The translations under genes were made by a program, and so were the position numbers. From NCBI RefSeq assembly GCF_000744455.1, contig NZ_JQLY01000001.1, forward strand, positions 1,178,001 to 1,242,000: 64,000 nucleotides of DNA. Direction: 5' to 3'. This document shows positions 38,524 through 46,735 of the stretch, piece by piece; position 1 is the first letter of the stretch, and each line of letters starts with the position of its first letter. The notes under the pieces are model-generated. The model saw only the letters and a program-made list of their open reading frames with translations, did no database searches and had not been told where the DNA came from. The stretch is from Methanobacterium sp. SMA-27 (GTDB lineage: Archaea; Methanobacteriota; Methanobacteria; Methanobacteriales; Methanobacteriaceae).

Positions 38524-39879
38524 ATGATATACGACGTTATAATTGTGGGAACCGGAGCTGGGGGGGCAACGGTTGCACATGAACTTTCTAATAAAAAATT
38601 GAAGCTACTCGTACTTGAAAAAGGCTCTGATCATCCAGATGGAACTGCAGCCAGCCATATTAAAAATACTGCTTTAAACCTTAGTTTACCATATGGAGAT
38701 CATGATGATGAAGAATATGAATTTTTGAAACATGCTCCCGAGCTCATGAATATCGAAGGTGTAGGCGGTACAACACCAGCATCACTTGCAAATGCATGTT
38801 ATGCATGTACAAGTTGTTATAAAAACTCTGCTACAGCCCAATTTAAAGTACATGATATGGAACTCTTTGAAGAATTACTTGATGCAAGTAAGGATCTAAA
38901 GGTTGGATCTCTACCGGTTGAAAGAATGGGACAAGCAACCCGCAGAATTGTGGAACAAGGGGAAAAACTCGGATACTTCATGGAACCCATGCCCAAATTC
39001 ATTGACTTAGAAAAATGTGACAGCTGCGGACTCTGTATTATGGGATGTACAAAAGGTGCCAAATGGGATGCATCTCATTTTATAAATCAGATAATTGAAA
39101 ATAACAATAATACAGAAGTAATCACTAATTTTACAGTCTTAAAAGTTTTACACAATAATGGAAATGTTGATGGAGTGGAAGGAATAGATAACAACGGGAA
39201 AACAATTTCATATAAAGCCAAGAAAGTGATAGTGGCTGCTGGAGCTTTGAACACTCCCCAAATACTCATAGATTCGGGTATTGTAAAACATGTTGGTGAG
39301 GGCCTCTTCACAGATCTGTTCATTACAGTTGGAGGTTATCTCAAGGATATTAAACTCAACAAGGAAATTCCTATGGGAGTTAAATCAGAGTTTGGTCCTT
39401 ACTTTTTATCGCCACATTTTTCAAACCAACTAATACCATTAATAGAAGAGAAGGGATATAATCCTCGTCCTGAAGATATTATAGGATTGATGGTTAAGAT
39501 AGCAGACGAAGCCAATGGTAAGATTGGTGAAGATGGTAAAATTGAAAAAAAACTGACACAAGGAGACTTAGATCTTTTAACGGAAGGTTATAAAAAATCA
39601 GTTGAACTTTTAAAGGCCGTTGGAGTAGAAACATCCTCAATATCATCCACTCCTATAAGGGGAGCTCATCCGGGGGGAACAGCTGCAATTGGCAAAGTTG
39701 TTGATAAAAACCTTGAAACACAAGTAAAAGGACTGTATATTTCAGATGCAAGTGTAATACCTCAAGCGCCAGGAAGACCACCTATACTCACCATAGCTGC
39801 CCTTTCTAAAAGACTTTCAAATATTATTATGGGAGAATTCACACCGGAAACTATTAATTCAATCACAACTGAAAAGTGA
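38524..39879 (+). CDS. GMC-like FAD oxidoreductase with ferredoxin-type cysteines
   Basis: About 451 residues. The N-terminal Rossmann motif DVIIVGTGAGGATVAHELS binds FAD. The C-terminus RGAHPGGTAAIG, then GLYISDASVIP and GRPPILTIAALSKRL, is typical of the GMC/gluconate dehydrogenase family. Unlike classical members it has cysteine clusters: Cys92, 95, 98 in ACYACTSCYK, and Cys165, 168, 171, 175 in KCDSCGLCIMGC, the latter a 4Fe-4S-type spacing. It may pass electrons from an organic alcohol or thiol to Fe-S carriers. The substrate is unknown. The sulfur palindrome upstream suggests a place in sulfur metabolism. Confidence 0.8.
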   Translation: MIYDVIIVGTGAGGATVAHELSNKKLKLLVLEKGSDHPDGTAASHIKNTALNLSLPYGDHDDEEYEFLKHAPELMNIEGVGGTTPASLANACYACTSCYKNSATAQFKVHDMELFEELLDASKDLKVGSLPVERMGQATRRIVEQGEKLGYFMEPMPKFIDLEKCDSCGLCIMGCTKGAKWDASHFINQIIENNNNTEVITNFTVLKVLHNNGNVDGVEGIDNNGKTISYKAKKVIVAAGALNTPQILIDSGIVKHVGEGLFTDLFITVGGYLKDIKLNKEIPMGVKSEFGPYFLSPHFSNQLIPLIEEKGYNPRPEDIIGLMVKIADEANGKIGEDGKIEKKLTQGDLDLLTEGYKKSVELLKAVGVETSSISSTPIRGAHPGGTAAIGKVVDKNLETQVKGLYISDASVIPQAPGRPPILTIAALSKRLSNIIMGEFTPETINSITTEK

Positions 39880-40002
39880 ATATAATTTTTTAATTTTTTA
39901 TTTTAAAATAATAAAAATTTTAATAAAAAAATCAAAATATCATAAAAAAAAGTTATCATAACAGATTAATTTAAGAAATAAAAAAAATTAGGAAGATTTA
40001 TT

Positions 40003-41019
40003 ATGCAGAACAGATATGCACGACAAATAATATTGCAAAACATTGGAGAAGAGGGACAGGAAAAACTTCTTGCTAGTAGCGCTGCCATTGTAGGTTGTGG
40101 TGCGCTGGGTACTGTTGCTGCCAATAATTTGGCCCGTGCAGGTATTGGGAAAATTTATATCATTGACAGGGATTTTGTAGAGCTTAACAATCTGCAGAGA
40201 CAAATGCTCTTTGATGAAAACGATATTGGGACACCTAAAGCAGTTGCAGCAGCAGAGAAGGTTAAAGCAATAAATTCTGGAATTGATGTATATCCAGTTA
40301 TTAAAGATGTAAACTATACCAATGTTGAGGATCTGTTAAAAGGAGTGGACATTGTAATCGATGGAACAGACAATATACAGACCAGAATGCTGATAAATGA
40401 TGTTTGTGTTAAACATAAAATTCCATGGATTTACACTGGTGCCATAGGAACATCTGGAATGAGCATGAACATAATACCCGAAAAAGCATGCCTCAGATGT
40501 CTCTACCCCGGTGTACCCAAGGCAGGATCACTCCCAACATGCGATACAATGGGAGTATTAAATACAGCAACGGTTATAATGGGTTCAATAGAAACAACCG
40601 AAGCAATTAAAATATTATTAGGATATTATGATGAAATAGAATCAACCCACAGTAACTTACTTGTATACGATATATGGAAACAATCTTTCGATAGTATAAA
40701 GGTTAAAAAGAATGAAAAATGTGAGTGCTGTGTAAATGAAAATTTCGAATTTTTAGAGTCTGATGAACAAGAAATAATAACATCACTATGCGGTAGAAAC
40801 GCAATACAGATCACACCTGCAGATCCAAAGGAATTGGTACTTAAAAATATTGGAGAAAAACTTGAAAAACTCGGTACAGTTAAGTGCTCAGATTTTATAA
40901 TGCTCTTCAAAAACCATGAAACAGAAATTTCATTATTCCGTGATGGAAGAGCTATTATTAAAGGAACCAACGATGAAATGGTTGCTAGAACCATATACGC
41001 GAGGTATATTGGAACATGA
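40003..41019 (+). CDS. ThiF/MoeB/HesA-family adenylyltransferase
   Basis: An E1-like enzyme of 338 residues that adenylates the C-terminus of small ubiquitin-like sulfur carriers. Visible are the ATP motif AAIVGCGALGTVAANNLARAG (about 28-48), DRDFVELNNLQRQ, DGTDNIQTR, and zinc cysteines in ACLRC and CECC. The catalytic-loop Cys lies in LPTCDTMGVL. The last 80 residues (after FLESDEQEI) are an added domain not present in plain MoeB. It stands 123 bases after the Fe-S flavoprotein and probably forms an operon with it. It likely works in molybdopterin, thiamine or cysteine sulfur transfer. Confidence 0.88.
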   Translation: MQNRYARQIILQNIGEEGQEKLLASSAAIVGCGALGTVAANNLARAGIGKIYIIDRDFVELNNLQRQMLFDENDIGTPKAVAAAEKVKAINSGIDVYPVIKDVNYTNVEDLLKGVDIVIDGTDNIQTRMLINDVCVKHKIPWIYTGAIGTSGMSMNIIPEKACLRCLYPGVPKAGSLPTCDTMGVLNTATVIMGSIETTEAIKILLGYYDEIESTHSNLLVYDIWKQSFDSIKVKKNEKCECCVNENFEFLESDEQEIITSLCGRNAIQITPADPKELVLKNIGEKLEKLGTVKCSDFIMLFKNHETEISLFRDGRAIIKGTNDEMVARTIYARYIGT

Positions 41020-41352
41020 AACCAACATAAAATTTAGTATTCTTTTCCTAACTTATCGTAGTTTTTATAATACTATAAAATAATTTTGTAATATATAATA
41101 ATTGTTTTAAAATATGACCTGTATAGAAATTTTTTACTATATGCATGCAACATACCTTTATAATTTTTGTATCCCCCCTTTTGGATGAATTTCTGCAGAT
41201 ATTCCTATTAAATTAGATGCACTATTTTGTATAGATACACTATTGAAAATGTTGGAACTCTATTCTATCCATTCAAGTGATGTGAATAAATTAGAAAAAC
41301 ATAATATTCACCATTTACAAAATTAAAACATCCAAGAATGGGGAAATAATAT
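41020..41352. other. Intergenic region, nothing recognised
   Basis: About 330 AT-rich bases separate the sulfur genes from the second defence island. Short poly-T stretches and CCCCCCTTTT near 41175 are visible, but no gene or RNA is supported. Confidence 0.45.
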
Positions 41353-42540
41353 ATGTTTTTCGAAAAACCTATCAAAGAAATTGAAGAATCTGATATAGAA
41401 CGTTTAATGGAACTTGAAATTCCTGAAGATAAAAATTTAGAGTATAAAGGGGATTTTAACACAGACGACTTAGGCCATAAAAGAACATTATTGAAAACCG
41501 TCTCAGCATTTTCCAATACAAGTGGAGGTTTATTGATTTATGGAATAGATGAAGAAGAGGGTATTCCATCAGAATTGAAAGGTATAGAAGTTGATAATAA
41601 AGATCAATTGGGAAGATGGTTAGAAGAATATATCAGAGGTAATTCTGAACCTAAAATTTCTTCAATAGATGTTGAATTTATTGATAAAACAAATTCCGAT
41701 AACAGTTTTATTTTAGTTAAAGTTCCAAGAAGTTGGAATTTGCCTCACAAGGTAACTATGGGTCCTAAAACAAAAAAATTCTTTATTCGGAGAGGGCGTT
41801 ATTCTGAAGAAATGGATATTTCTGATTTAAGAACTGCCTTTAATTTCTCTGAAACATTAGCAGAACAAATAAAAAGATTCCGAGAAGAAAGAATCAGTAG
41901 CATATTATCAGATGAAACACCTATTCCTTTAAAGAAAGGTGCTAAAATTGTAATCCACATAATCCCCATTAATGCTTTTTATCCGGGACTGCAATATGAC
42001 ATTGAACAAATATATTCAGACAACCAATTTAGATTAAGAGCAATTGATGCATATAGCCCTAAATTACGCTATAACTTTGATGGATTATTAGGAAGTGAAT
42101 TACCCGATAATGAAGGATTGGGTTCCACTTATGTTCAATTATATAGAAATGGAATCATTGAAGCGACCAATGGAGATTTTTTTAATGATGAGCATAAAAT
42201 AATGTCAGATGGCTATTATGAAAAGATTGTTGTTAAATCAGTTACTGAATATTTAGAAATTTATAAACAAATTAATATAGAACTCCCAATTTTTGTTTTC
42301 TTAACTGTGGTGGGTGCAAAAGGTTATCAAATGGAATCAGATCGTGATTCTAACTTTGGACGACGTGAAAATCTAACCATAGATAGAAATGTATTAGCCA
42401 ATCAAGAAATATTATTGAAAAGATACCCTAATAATGTTGGTAATGTATTGAAACCTGCTTTTGATGCCTTTAGGAATGCATGTGGATTTAAAGATTCAAA
42501 AAATTATGACGAGAATGATGAATGGAATCCTACAAACTAA
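41353..42540 (+). CDS. AlbA_2/Schlafen-like ATP-binding domain protein
   Basis: Residues 1-150 fit the AlbA_2 (Schlafen, divergent AAA_4) fold: EDKNLEYKGDF, then KTVSAFSNTSGGLLIYGIDEEEG, and KVPRSWNLPHKVTMGPKTKKFFIRRGRYSEEMD. Such domains act in RNA cleavage or as regulators and occur often in defence loci. The remaining 240 residues match nothing I know. ATG follows GGGGAAATA. The next gene downstream, after a 500-base spacer, encodes a UvrD helicase, so the two may make a two-part system. That pairing is inferred. Confidence 0.8.
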   Translation: MFFEKPIKEIEESDIERLMELEIPEDKNLEYKGDFNTDDLGHKRTLLKTVSAFSNTSGGLLIYGIDEEEGIPSELKGIEVDNKDQLGRWLEEYIRGNSEPKISSIDVEFIDKTNSDNSFILVKVPRSWNLPHKVTMGPKTKKFFIRRGRYSEEMDISDLRTAFNFSETLAEQIKRFREERISSILSDETPIPLKKGAKIVIHIIPINAFYPGLQYDIEQIYSDNQFRLRAIDAYSPKLRYNFDGLLGSELPDNEGLGSTYVQLYRNGIIEATNGDFFNDEHKIMSDGYYEKIVVKSVTEYLEIYKQINIELPIFVFLTVVGAKGYQMESDRDSNFGRRENLTIDRNVLANQEILLKRYPNNVGNVLKPAFDAFRNACGFKDSKNYDENDEWNPTN

Positions 42541-42553
42541 AAATAGTTTGTTC

Positions 42554-42665
42554 AATTAACAGCAGTATGAGTAAATGACATAGTTAATATCAAACTATAT
42601 GAATGCATGTATCTATGAGTAACGCAAAATTTTATAAGTAAAGTCACATGTAACATGTTTGGCGT
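42554..42665 (+). repeat. Dispersed repeat, copy a
   Basis: The sequence from AATTAACAG through TATGAGTAAATGACA to ATGTATCT and CATGTTTG matches 45083-45195 at roughly three quarters of its positions, with small gaps. The two copies bracket the UvrD gene in the same orientation, each shortly after a gene end. The remaining spacer to 43057 has a start-less open frame (ending at 43023) that may be a gene remnant. Confidence 0.5.
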
Positions 42666-43057
42666 ATATCAACTAATCATAATAACATCTAAAGACACTT
42701 TCATCCTTTCACACTAAACCAATTTTAACATATCCCTATTAAAGAAATAGTAGTATGAAATAAAGAGAAATCCTTTTGAAGGAATAGCATCTAAGAACAA
42801 ATTATCATAGAAAAAAATTAATACAATAATAGAATAAAATATAATGTGATTATTATAATCCTATTATCAAATTAAATATGATTCGGATGATAGTATAATA
42901 AGTGCTGCTGAATTATCAGAGGTATTGCGAGACAACTTAATTCTTATAAAAAAGGACAAAATTGAAGAAAACTATACAGGGATAATACCCATTCCTCAGA
43001 TGATTATACAATATATAAAATAGTAAATCTTTTAAGTATAGTATTACAAATCCATTG

Positions 43058-44998
43058 ATGGGAACTATGTGGAAAGATGGAATTCGAGGAAATGAAGCTT
43101 TAGATATTATTTCAACAAATGACGAAAAATTATGTGTCATTGCAGGTCCTGGAACTGGGAAAACATTTGCTCTTAAGAAAAGGATTGAAAAACTTTTAGA
43201 AGAAGGAAAAGATCCTTCTAGAATGCTAGTGGTCACATTTTCTAGAATTGCAGCCTTAGATATTAAAAAAGAACTTTTAGAATTAGGTTTAAAAGGATCT
43301 GAAAAAATCCATGCCCAAACTCTTCATTCATTTTGTTTTTCACTTCTTAATAAAGAAGGTGTCCTACAATCAATAGGACGAGATACTAGGATTTTGTTAG
43401 AATATGAAGAAAAATTTATGCTAAATGATCTCCTTCATTTAGGTTTAGGTTCAATAACTGAGCTTGAAGAAAGATTAAGTGCATTTGAAACAGCTTGGGC
43501 TAGATTACAAACGGAAGAACCAGGATGGCCAAATAATAAAAAGGATAGAATTTTTCAAAAAAATCTATTAGATTGGTTGAATTTTCATGATTGTATGATT
43601 ATTGGCGAAATTATACCAGAAACATATAAATATATCCGGAATAATCCTTCTTCTTTTGTAAGTACAAATTATGATTATATCTTTATTGATGAATACCAGG
43701 ATTTAAATAAAGCTGAACAAAAACTTTTAGAACTTTTAGCTCAAAATGGGGCTTCTGTAATGGTAATAGGAGATGATGATCAATCAATTTTCGAAAGTCT
43801 AAGACATGCACATCCTGAGGGTATATTAGAGTACAGTAAACAAATTTCCAATGGATATAAATCATTAAACACTTGTCAGAGATGTCCACAAAATGTAGTA
43901 GATATTGCAACCGAATTAATCAGCAATAATGACATTAGATATTTCACTAAAGATCTTGAAACAATTCCAGAAAAAGCTAATGGAAAAATAACATTAATTC
44001 AATGGAGAAGTTTAGATGAAGAAGTTAGAGGTATCGTTGAGTATATAAAAAAGACCATAGTTGAAGAAACAACAGATATAGGTAAAATACTTGTTTTATC
44101 TCCTAGTCGTGATGTAGGATTTATGATACGCGAAAAATTAAATGAAAACAATATCAAAGCCCTTTGTTTTTATACAGAACAAGAATTAAAGAAAGGAACT
44201 ATCAAGAAATGGGAAAAAAGTGAACATAAACAAGCTTTTACTCTATTAACATTATTAGCCCATCCCAAAGATAAAGTAGCTTTAAGAAGTTGGCTAGGTT
44301 TTGGTAGTAATAATGTGAGAGCACCATCATACAAAATCCTACGTGATTACTGTTATGATGAAAGTGAAGATATTTTCAATGTTCTTGAAAAAATAATTAA
44401 TGAAGAAATCAATATTCCTCGACTTACTCCTATAGTTAAAGAATATATCAAATTAAAAAAATCTATTAACGAATTAAAATCTCTAAAAGGGCAAGAACTA
44501 GTAGATAAATTATTCCCAGAGGATAAAGAATGGTCAAATCTTTTCAGATCGATTTTAAATGATGTGGATACAAATTCATCAGCTTTTGAAATATTTGAAG
44601 AATTACGAAAAGAAATAACTCAACCAGAAGTACCCATTAATGTTGATTATGTTCGTATAATGAGTTTACATAAATCTAAAGGTTTAACAGCAGATTTAGT
44701 AATTATTACTAGTTGTGTAGATTATTTAATTCCTTTCAGAAAAAGAGATTTGAGAGGAGATGATAGAAAAAGACAATTGGAAGAACAAAGAAGGTTATTC
44801 TACGTTGGAATAACCAGAACTACTAATATTCTAGTAATATCTTCCTTTTTACAATGGCCATCAGAATTGGCATATAAATACGTGCCTAATTTAATGCGGA
44901 GAGGCGGGGGTTTTGTAAGAACAAGAACTTCCCCGTTTATATTTGAATTAGGTTCTAAAGCTCCAAAAGTTATTAGTGGCGATACTTGGACATTTTAA
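43058..44998 (+). CDS. UvrD/Rep-family superfamily 1 DNA helicase
   Basis: About 646 residues with the full SF1A set: Walker A GPGTGKTFALKKR, motif Ia VTFSRIAALDIKKEL, Walker B DYIFIDEYQDLN, QxxR-type GDDDQSIFESLRHA, YKSLNTCQRCP, and motifs V/VI in RIMSLHKSKGLTADLVIIT and EEQRRLFYVGITR. The DExx motif is DEYQD, as in UvrD/RecB. No nuclease domain is attached, and there is no clear ribosome site; ATG 43067 is another candidate start. Such helicases pair with nucleases in Gabija and related defence systems. Here the partner could be the AlbA_2 protein. Confidence 0.9.
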   Translation: MGTMWKDGIRGNEALDIISTNDEKLCVIAGPGTGKTFALKKRIEKLLEEGKDPSRMLVVTFSRIAALDIKKELLELGLKGSEKIHAQTLHSFCFSLLNKEGVLQSIGRDTRILLEYEEKFMLNDLLHLGLGSITELEERLSAFETAWARLQTEEPGWPNNKKDRIFQKNLLDWLNFHDCMIIGEIIPETYKYIRNNPSSFVSTNYDYIFIDEYQDLNKAEQKLLELLAQNGASVMVIGDDDQSIFESLRHAHPEGILEYSKQISNGYKSLNTCQRCPQNVVDIATELISNNDIRYFTKDLETIPEKANGKITLIQWRSLDEEVRGIVEYIKKTIVEETTDIGKILVLSPSRDVGFMIREKLNENNIKALCFYTEQELKKGTIKKWEKSEHKQAFTLLTLLAHPKDKVALRSWLGFGSNNVRAPSYKILRDYCYDESEDIFNVLEKIINEEINIPRLTPIVKEYIKLKKSINELKSLKGQELVDKLFPEDKEWSNLFRSILNDVDTNSSAFEIFEELRKEITQPEVPINVDYVRIMSLHKSKGLTADLVIITSCVDYLIPFRKRDLRGDDRKRQLEEQRRLFYVGITRTTNILVISSFLQWPSELAYKYVPNLMRRGGGFVRTRTSPFIFELGSKAPKVISGDTWTF

Positions 44999-45082
44999 TA
45001 TCTCCAATTGACTTTATAAAAATATATTCCAACTTAAAGTTAGGAATATGCTAGAAACATCAAATATTTTGAATCATATTAA

Positions 45083-45195
45083 ATTAACAGAACCTATGAG
45101 TAAATGACACAGTAACTATATCCTATGTGAATAAATAAATGTATCTGTAAGGAAACGGTTAGCTTTTACATGCAAAGTCAAATATGAGATGCTTG
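45083..45195 (+). repeat. Dispersed repeat, copy b
   Basis: It matches the copy at 42554-42665: AATTAACAG, then TATGAGTAAATGACA, AGT, ATGTATCT and AAAGTCA. It lies 84 bases after the UvrD stop. With copy a it makes direct repeats about 2.5 kb apart around the helicase gene. The rest of 44999-45376 holds no gene. Confidence 0.5.
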
Positions 45196-45376
45196 ATTTA
45201 GCAAATGATACTTATTGAACCTTAATTGGGTCTCTACTTTTTTGAGTTGATATATATTATATGGTATTGGTTCACAAATAGAATTAACAGTTTAATTATT
45301 AATCTACAACAACTGATACGGATTTAAAGCGTGTTTATAATTAAATTTTTTTCTTAAATTTCAAAAGAAGCTCAGT

Positions 45377-46624
45377 CTATTTTTTTTTCTTTAAACAATG
45401 ATCACATTGTATAATTGATTTGCCATAAACGAATTTTTCTTTATCTGTTTTGTTGAGTCCTTTTAGTATATCGGTTTTTGGAATTGAATGAGACATTATA
45501 GAACATAAAGGATCAGCAGGCCTTTCAACTAATGATACATGGTCTGGATGTAATTCTAGAATAATGCTAAATGCTTCAACATGGTTGTATGCTTTTCCTA
45601 ACTCATGATAACATTCTTTTTTCCCGCAGATGTTACATACATCAGTTAAATTTTGAGCTAAAACTTCATCATAAATTTCTCCATTTATATGTTGACATTC
45701 TAATGTATTCTCCCCGCAAATTGAACATATGGTCTTTGAAGATCCTCCTATGCTAAATCCCCATGTAGAATTAGATAGTTCGACAGGACAGGTTTGATTA
45801 TAATGACCATCTATAAATTCTAGTGGACAACCAAATATGTTGCGAATTTTTAAACCTACATTATAAAGTTTATCTTGATATTTTTTTTCATCAGTAAATA
45901 AAAATGCTTCCCGAATTTTTACAAGGCTATTCCTAAGTAGATTTTCAGCTTCTTCCATATCATTATTTTTTATAGCATTTTTACTATCTGAAATTAATTT
46001 CCTTGCAATTATCATGGATTCTTGAGCTTTTTTTTCTCTAATATCTTCCTTAGATTCATTTTTAAGCCTTAAATCTGTTGAGTTATTATTATAGATATCT
46101 AATTTATTATCAAAATTGTTTAATTTATCGTTTATCATTTTTTGTACTTCAACTGCCTGTCCTTTGAATCTATATGTTTCTATAATATCTTTTTGAAAAT
46201 TAAAATAACCATATTCCATTTCAATTAATTTTGATTCATTATCAGACTTTATCCAATTATTATAAATCCACGTGCTTAATATCCCTAATGCTATGGGAAT
46301 AAGATATTTATCTGTAAAAATAAGTATGGGGAGAAAAATAGCCGTTTCAGCTGAACGAAGAATTATTTCACGTTTTTCTTTTCCATCATCGTATAAAGAA
46401 GCATTAACTCCCTGATCTTTAAGAATTAGGAGTATTTCTTTTGTTATAGGTGTGAATCGGTTTTCATTTTCTGATAACTGATGTAAAATTTTATTATTAG
46501 GAAGTAGAATTACTTTTGACCTTGTTTTTTTTATAGGTTCAGATATAAGAAGTTTTGATTCCATGTATTCACTAATTGGAACTTTTTTCGAGATATTTTC
46601 TGATTTATTATCAATCTTAGACAT
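45377..46624 (-). CDS. Unknown membrane-anchored protein with C-terminal zinc-type cysteines
   Basis: About 415 residues from ATG 46624, chosen for AGGAGAT just before it. Residues of about 95-130 hold a hydrophobic stretch (TAIFLPILIFTDKYLIPIALGILSTWIYNNWI) that likely forms two membrane helices. A long coiled-coil region follows to about 270. The end carries CSICGENTLECQH, DVCNICGKKECYHE and IQCDHCLKK, which could bind two or three zinc ions. It lies about 110 bases after hsdR in the type I operon. Its membrane tether and zinc domain suggest a defence effector, but no known family was recognised. Confidence 0.55.
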   Translation of the reverse strand: MSKIDNKSENISKKVPISEYMESKLLISEPIKKTRSKVILLPNNKILHQLSENENRFTPITKEILLILKDQGVNASLYDDGKEKREIILRSAETAIFLPILIFTDKYLIPIALGILSTWIYNNWIKSDNESKLIEMEYGYFNFQKDIIETYRFKGQAVEVQKMINDKLNNFDNKLDIYNNNSTDLRLKNESKEDIREKKAQESMIIARKLISDSKNAIKNNDMEEAENLLRNSLVKIREAFLFTDEKKYQDKLYNVGLKIRNIFGCPLEFIDGHYNQTCPVELSNSTWGFSIGGSSKTICSICGENTLECQHINGEIYDEVLAQNLTDVCNICGKKECYHELGKAYNHVEAFSIILELHPDHVSLVERPADPLCSIMSHSIPKTDILKGLNKTDKEKFVYGKSIIQCDHCLKKKK

Positions 46625-46735
46625 TTTATCTCCTAATTTAACTTTTATTCTATCTAAAATCATCATTTCATCTCAGTCAAACCATACAATTCAAAAACTA
46701 ATTTATCTAATGTTAAATATCATCTATTGTGAATT

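Noticed and set aside
42886..43023. Gene upstream of the UvrD helicase
   Set aside because: An open frame (SAAELSEVLRDN and following) has no start codon or ribosome site. At most it is a gene remnant.
41353..44998. Gabija system
   Set aside because: The first gene is AlbA_2/Schlafen-like, not an OLD-family ATPase-TOPRIM nuclease.
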